A DNA stretch of 7,652 nucleotides from positions 1-7,652 of the forward strand of contig PAAB01000053.1 of NCBI GenBank assembly GCA_002591705.1. Direction: 5' to 3'. The stretch comes from Phycisphaerae bacterium (GTDB lineage: Bacteria > Planctomycetota > Phycisphaerae > Phycisphaerales > SM1A02). The notes under the pieces were generated by a model. It saw only the letters and a program-made list of their open reading frames with translations, was not told the DNA's origin and made no database searches. Made by a program: the position numbers and the translations under genes. Of the stretch, positions 6,101-7,652 are shown piece by piece. The stretch's first letter is position 1. Each line of letters begins with the position of its first letter.

Positions 6101-7501
6101 TGGGACTCTTCGGGAAGAGAAAATGGCGGTAATGGTATTGGTCCTTCTGATGCTATGAAAGTAGTAAGTAATACTAAACCTTATGATGGTGCTTACGCAG
6201 ATCAAATAGCATTTTATAATGATGGATTTAAAGTTATTTCGAATTTGACACCAAATGTAAATAAATTTTCTGAATCTTACATCTACATGGCATTTGCTGA
6301 CGAGTCTTCTTTTGGAGAACTCGGACCAAAGTCAAAGAAAAATCCAATCAGTGTAAATCCAAAGCAAGGATTTAAAGCAATAGCTTGGAATGGTAATGTA
6401 GGAACTGAATATACATTGCCGGTTGGTTTTGACGCTGACTTAACTTGGATAAAATGTCGAACTACCCCTTACCATAATAATGTTTATGATTCTGTTAGAG
6501 GATATGCTTCAAACAAAAATCTTATAACTGATCAGAGTTGGGCCGAAGGATCAGATAATTCAAGTGGTTGGGGACATTTGGAGCGTGACGGTAATGGAAA
6601 TCTTGTAACTAAAGATGGACATTCCAATCAGCAACTTTGGGTGGCAAAAGCTGGGGAAGAGTATGTAGCCTGGAACTGGAAAGCCGGCGGTGCTCCTGAA
6701 GCTGGATTTCAATTGAATGATGCAATGGTAGACGAAGAAGCAGCCCTTTGTAGTAGCATCACAGCAAAAGCAGGAGCTTCAATCACTCCTTTTGCAATGA
6801 GTGTGAATACTGAAACAGGATTTAGTATTGTGAAGTATGTTGGAAATGATACAAATCATAGCACAGTACCAACTGGACTTGATAATGTAGATTTCGCTAT
6901 AGTTAAAAATTTAAACAGAGGTGCGGGCACGGGTAATGCAGTTTCTAATTCACAGTGGGTAGTATATCATAAAAGTTTATCGTCCGGAGATGTTGTATAT
7001 TTAAATCAACCTGATCCTGCTTCGGTTGCATTCAACAATTACTCTGGTGGTATTCAGAAAAATGCTTCAAACAGTAGTTTAATTGAATTAATTACTAGGA
7101 CTTCTGATGGTTTTACATGGCCTTATTCTGTAAACAGTAGTGGTGATAATTTCATATTATATTGTTGGAAAGAAATTCCTGGCTATTCTGCATTCGGTAG
7201 TTATACCGGTAACGGATCTACAGACGGTCCTTTTGTTTATACTGGATTTAAACCCGCTTTTGTAATGATAAAACGAACAACAACGGAAAGTTGGGTAATT
7301 GCTGATAATGCACGAGATCCACATAATTCAATGACGAAATATTTACTTGCTGATGAACCAAATCCGGAAGGTTCTGGTATAAGCTACGATTTCCTTTCTA
7401 ATGGATTTAAATCGAACACTAATTCACAAAATGAACCCGGAAGTACTTACATCTACATGGCATTTGCAGAGCAGCCTTATGAGTTTGCGACAGGACGGTA
7501 A
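3164..7501 (+). CDS. Giant phage virion adhesin: SPRY, two LamG, two DUF7483-like blocks
   Basis: A 1445-residue protein without signal peptide, membrane segment or enzyme motif. Order: residues 1-20 (MALKR, FATLN); SPRY-like 54-185 (GKWYCEM, IRFFLNG, NFGQ); linker 210-223 (EPPEGAMALCTANI); LamG 1 at about 255-450 (GSVYIDGS, WYHIKAER, LNLYIDGEQL); LamG 2 at about 475-663 (GSYVFDGN, YTLEMWMY, WFHIAWCRE, SFYVNGARV, GKLADIRITKGEALYTG, TTLLLQPW); DUF7483-like block 1 at 686-1046 (FRAMIW, VDSVRG, IKAGG; GFSIVRF, AYCWTSIPGFSSFG; DGPFINCGFRPKFVYIR, YIYMAFAD); block 2 at 1069-1436 (FKAIAW, YDSVRG, AWNWKAGG; GFSIVKY, YCWKEIPGYSAFG; DGPFVYTGFKPAF, YIYMAFAE); tail to 1445. SPRY and LamG folds usually bind ligands, so a long fibre or surface decoration contacting the host is likely. 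It pairs with the LamG gene just upstream, 21 bases away. Confidence 0.9.
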   Translation: MALKRSIDTPTNTFATLNSLDKYASTLNLSEGNLKIHSNQADYRDAYSNMAMSSGKWYCEMCVSSSASQHHFGVTSQTTISNLGESQGDSTNAANSSIGSAYFYSDGKFRTYIDGTRSDFSGGSSLSSPNIVGVFLNLDENFIRFFLNGSLLGTIPNLRNDRYFFSYNYQMNADRSECYLNFGQNPNFSGNYTPSRIYIDASGYGEFAYEPPEGAMALCTANITPANVISAPYVVDETGNHSISVAGTKNVEISSSSPYLTNFSGSVYIDGSNGSAVQGPGNFSPTNNDYSIECHVKFDENGWAKQPSFFQAVRMDNGNKTNQFWFGYMGNALVVSKHGDGNFLVECPWTPEANRWYHIKAERKFGVSLNLYIDGEQLDDFKNEDKRDAHRDHNFASNSDGMAIGARGTGDVISGYIHGVKWKIGNEIRYSQERDGLSEFSGSARISFESPEISGSPNARHTEMKARAAQNFKGGSYVFDGNKNNAIKIPETGSNFTFGTDPYTLEMWMYSNPGIEPGRRPLLSHRYSNVSTTNEWGWFVNGNSFEVHHPGNVIISGDSCFGGDSTGQWFHIAWCREGTGSNQSSFYVNGARVINHELNGTYNWSTDGDLFIGYDWETGVSFSGKLADIRITKGEALYTGETFDVPTEPLTATENTTLLLQPWKQAITLGGYKQADKSQEGVGDYFRAMIWNSGKPNGYEHHVGFRPDFFWAQQYNGDGVHWWVDSVRGAASGLSSGTTNAASGSLTEGSYSGYNGYNGFEDFTDNGFMVNDHAGGGEINYTPNSSRSYVGFLIKAGGKPSADGKAKIDGVEQDCSELMTGDLTLQPTKLSAGTKSGFSIVRFTSSGGKIPHGLGKVPNVIIFKGTASVGGWWMYHTSLDNPATDGMPFHDTAGGPNFNINFGGIADELGFYCKSGQGAVPADQETIAYCWTSIPGFSSFGRYDANNSNDGPFINCGFRPKFVYIRSLSQGSQAREGLVWDSSGRENGGNGIGPSDAMKVVSNTKPYDGAYADQIAFYNDGFKVISNLTPNVNKFSESYIYMAFADESSFGELGPKSKKNPISVNPKQGFKAIAWNGNVGTEYTLPVGFDADLTWIKCRTTPYHNNVYDSVRGYASNKNLITDQSWAEGSDNSSGWGHLERDGNGNLVTKDGHSNQQLWVAKAGEEYVAWNWKAGGAPEAGFQLNDAMVDEEAALCSSITAKAGASITPFAMSVNTETGFSIVKYVGNDTNHSTVPTGLDNVDFAIVKNLNRGAGTGNAVSNSQWVVYHKSLSSGDVVYLNQPDPASVAFNNYSGGIQKNASNSSLIELITRTSDGFTWPYSVNSSGDNFILYCWKEIPGYSAFGSYTGNGSTDGPFVYTGFKPAFVMIKRTTTESWVIADNARDPHNSMTKYLLADEPNPEGSGISYDFLSNGFKSNTNSQNEPGSTYIYMAFAEQPYEFATGR
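3926..5152 (+). other. Two tandem LamG domains set between SPRY and DUF7483-like parts
   Basis: Residues about 255-450 and 475-663 of the 1445-residue adhesin. LamG 2 follows the usual phage pattern (FDG start, EMWMY, WFHIAW, FYVNGARV, IRITKGEALYTG) closely; LamG 1 is more divergent. In the sister gene at 375-2144 the ALCTAN linker leads straight to the DUF7483-like block, so these two domains look inserted. Boundaries are estimates. Confidence 0.7.
5219..6301 (+). repeat. DUF7483-like three-unit protein block, copy 2
   Basis: Residues 686-1046 of the giant adhesin: unit A 686-798, unit B 837-941, unit C 942-1046. It is more diverged from copies 1 and 3 than those are from each other in the B/C junction (for example PGFSSFG and NCGFRPKF instead of PGYSAFG and YTGFKPAF). 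Confidence 0.7.
6276..6297 (+). repeat. 22-base identical repeat, copy 1 (end of block 2)
   Basis: Encodes the YIYMAFA end of unit C. The same 22 bases occur at 7446-7467; the gene at 375-2144 has the related sequence near 2113-2132 with small differences. The two copies lie 1,170 bases apart in one gene and in the same frame. Confidence 0.8.
7178..7276 (+). repeat. 99-base direct repeat, copy 2
   Basis: Partner of 1809-1907: 87 of 99 bases identical by hand alignment, same reading frame, 26-base perfect core at 7226-7251. It lies at the equivalent place in the last DUF7483-like block of the giant adhesin. Confidence 0.85.
7446..7467 (+). repeat. 22-base identical repeat, copy 2 (end of block 3)
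   Basis: Identical to 6276-6297. It encodes YIYMAFA at the end of the last unit C. Confidence 0.8.
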
Positions 7502-7517
7502 TTTCTAACAATAACAC

Positions 7518-7523
7518 AAGGAG
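7518..7523 (+). promoter_or_regulatory. Ribosome binding site AAGGAG of the lysine-rich small ORF
   Basis: AAGGAG is followed by six bases and then the ATG at 7530. This is as strong as the sites of the two large SPRY genes and is the main argument that the small ORF is translated. Confidence 0.75.
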
Positions 7524-7529
7524 AAGCCT

Positions 7530-7628
7530 ATGTGTCATAAAGATACTTCAAAGAAAAAAAGAAAAATGTTGAAGAAACTTGCAAAAATGAGCAAGAAAAA
7601 GTTAGCTAAATTATTGAAAAAGAAGTAA
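7530..7628 (+). CDS. Lysine-rich 32-residue mini-protein, function unknown
   Basis: ATG at 7530, TAA at 7626-7628. Of 32 residues 15 are Lys and one is Arg, with one Asp as the only acidic residue. The start is MCHKDTS, followed by a KKKRK cluster and a segment of KKLAK and KLAKLLKK type. Placed on a helix at 100 degrees per residue, Leu14, Leu17, Ala18, Ser21, Leu25, Leu28 and Leu29 fall within one face about 120 degrees wide, and nearly all lysines from 15 to 31 fall on the other side. This predicts a cationic amphipathic helix. No family is recognised. Possible roles include binding nucleic acid or the acidic surface of a virion protein, or acting on membranes; none is shown. It starts 28 bases after the giant adhesin and probably shares its mRNA. 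Low-complexity A-rich DNA can make such ORFs by chance, but the ribosome site argues against that. Confidence 0.68.
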   Translation: MCHKDTSKKKRKMLKKLAKMSKKKLAKLLKKK

Positions 7629-7638
7629 AAAATAAAAC

Positions 7639-7644
7639 TTGACA
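7639..7644 (+). promoter_or_regulatory. Possible -35 box TTGACA at window edge
   Basis: A perfect sigma-70 -35 hexamer lies 10 bases after the last stop codon. A -10 box at the normal 16-18 base spacing would fall outside the window, so a promoter cannot be confirmed. Confidence 0.2.
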
Positions 7645-7652
7645 TTTTGATT

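Larger units (their letters stand above)
6368..7471 (+). repeat. DUF7483-like three-unit protein block, copy 3
   Basis: Residues 1069-1436 of the giant adhesin: unit A 1069-1176, unit B 1217-1345, unit C 1346-1436. At the B/C junction this copy is closest to the block at 1056-2132 in the other gene, down to near identity in DNA. Confidence 0.7.

Noticed and set aside
5871..6205. Alternative-frame ORFs at 5871-6059 (+) and 5978-6205 (-)
   Set aside because: Both lie inside block 2 of the giant adhesin, whose frame is supported by conserved motifs throughout; neither has a ribosome site or family match.
7178..7501. Target region of a diversity-generating retroelement
   Set aside because: Adhesin C-termini and the Mtd-like adaptor raised the idea, but there is no reverse transcriptase and no template repeat with adenine-specific differences; the mismatches between the 99-base repeats are mixed in type.
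1..7652. tRNA, CRISPR array, insertion sequence or attachment site
   Set aside because: No tRNA-like TTCRANY arms in a cloverleaf context, no evenly spaced short repeats, no transposase or integrase, and no terminal inverted repeats were seen. Repeats present are explained by protein domain repetition.

Overview
The window is A+T-rich (by eye), coded entirely on the + strand, and nearly gap-free. It reads as part of the virion-protein region of a tailed bacteriophage. The best fit is a marine phage, probably a T4-like myovirus of cyanobacteria or SAR11-type hosts. That assignment is inference. It rests on the protein families (LamG/concanavalin-like, SPRY-like, and the 'FRAxxW...DSVRG...WxWKAGG / GFSI...YCW...PGYSAFG / DGPFVYTGFKP...YIYMAFAE' repeats that I associate from memory with Pfam DUF7483) and on one ATAAATA motif resembling a T4-type late promoter. 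No capsid, terminase, polymerase or tail-tube gene is present to confirm it.

Layout: (1) 1-363, the 3' end of a gene whose product ends in a LamG-like lectin fold; (2) 375-2144, a 589-residue protein with a SPRY-like domain followed by one three-part DUF7483-like block; (3) 2145-2203, the only intergenic gap longer than 30 bases between genes, holding a candidate late promoter; (4) 2204-3142, a 312-residue protein with a short phage-fibre-like N-terminal adaptor, a Gly/Thr/Ser/Gln linker and a LamG domain; (5) 3164-7501, a 1445-residue protein with SPRY, two LamG domains and two DUF7483-like blocks; (6) 7530-7628, a 32-codon, extremely lysine-rich small ORF with a strong ribosome binding site; (7) the last 24 bases, containing TTGACA.

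The genes form two successive pairs of the same kind: a LamG gene ending at an SGNGN motif, then after 11-21 bases and an AGGAG site a gene starting MA(F/L)KR, FATLN, SPRY. In related marine phage proteins, as I remember them, these pieces follow each other in one polypeptide, so each pair looks like a large adhesin split at the same place. All four large products look like virion-surface, carbohydrate- or receptor-binding proteins (tail fibre or decoration type). No enzyme motif was seen in any of them.

The most unusual items are the repeated split architecture, the lysine-rich amphipathic mini-protein that follows the giant adhesin, the apparent insertion of two LamG domains at a conserved linker, and a 99-base DNA repeat shared by the 3' ends of the two SPRY/DUF7483 genes. 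No RNA gene, CRISPR array, insertion sequence or convincing terminator was found.
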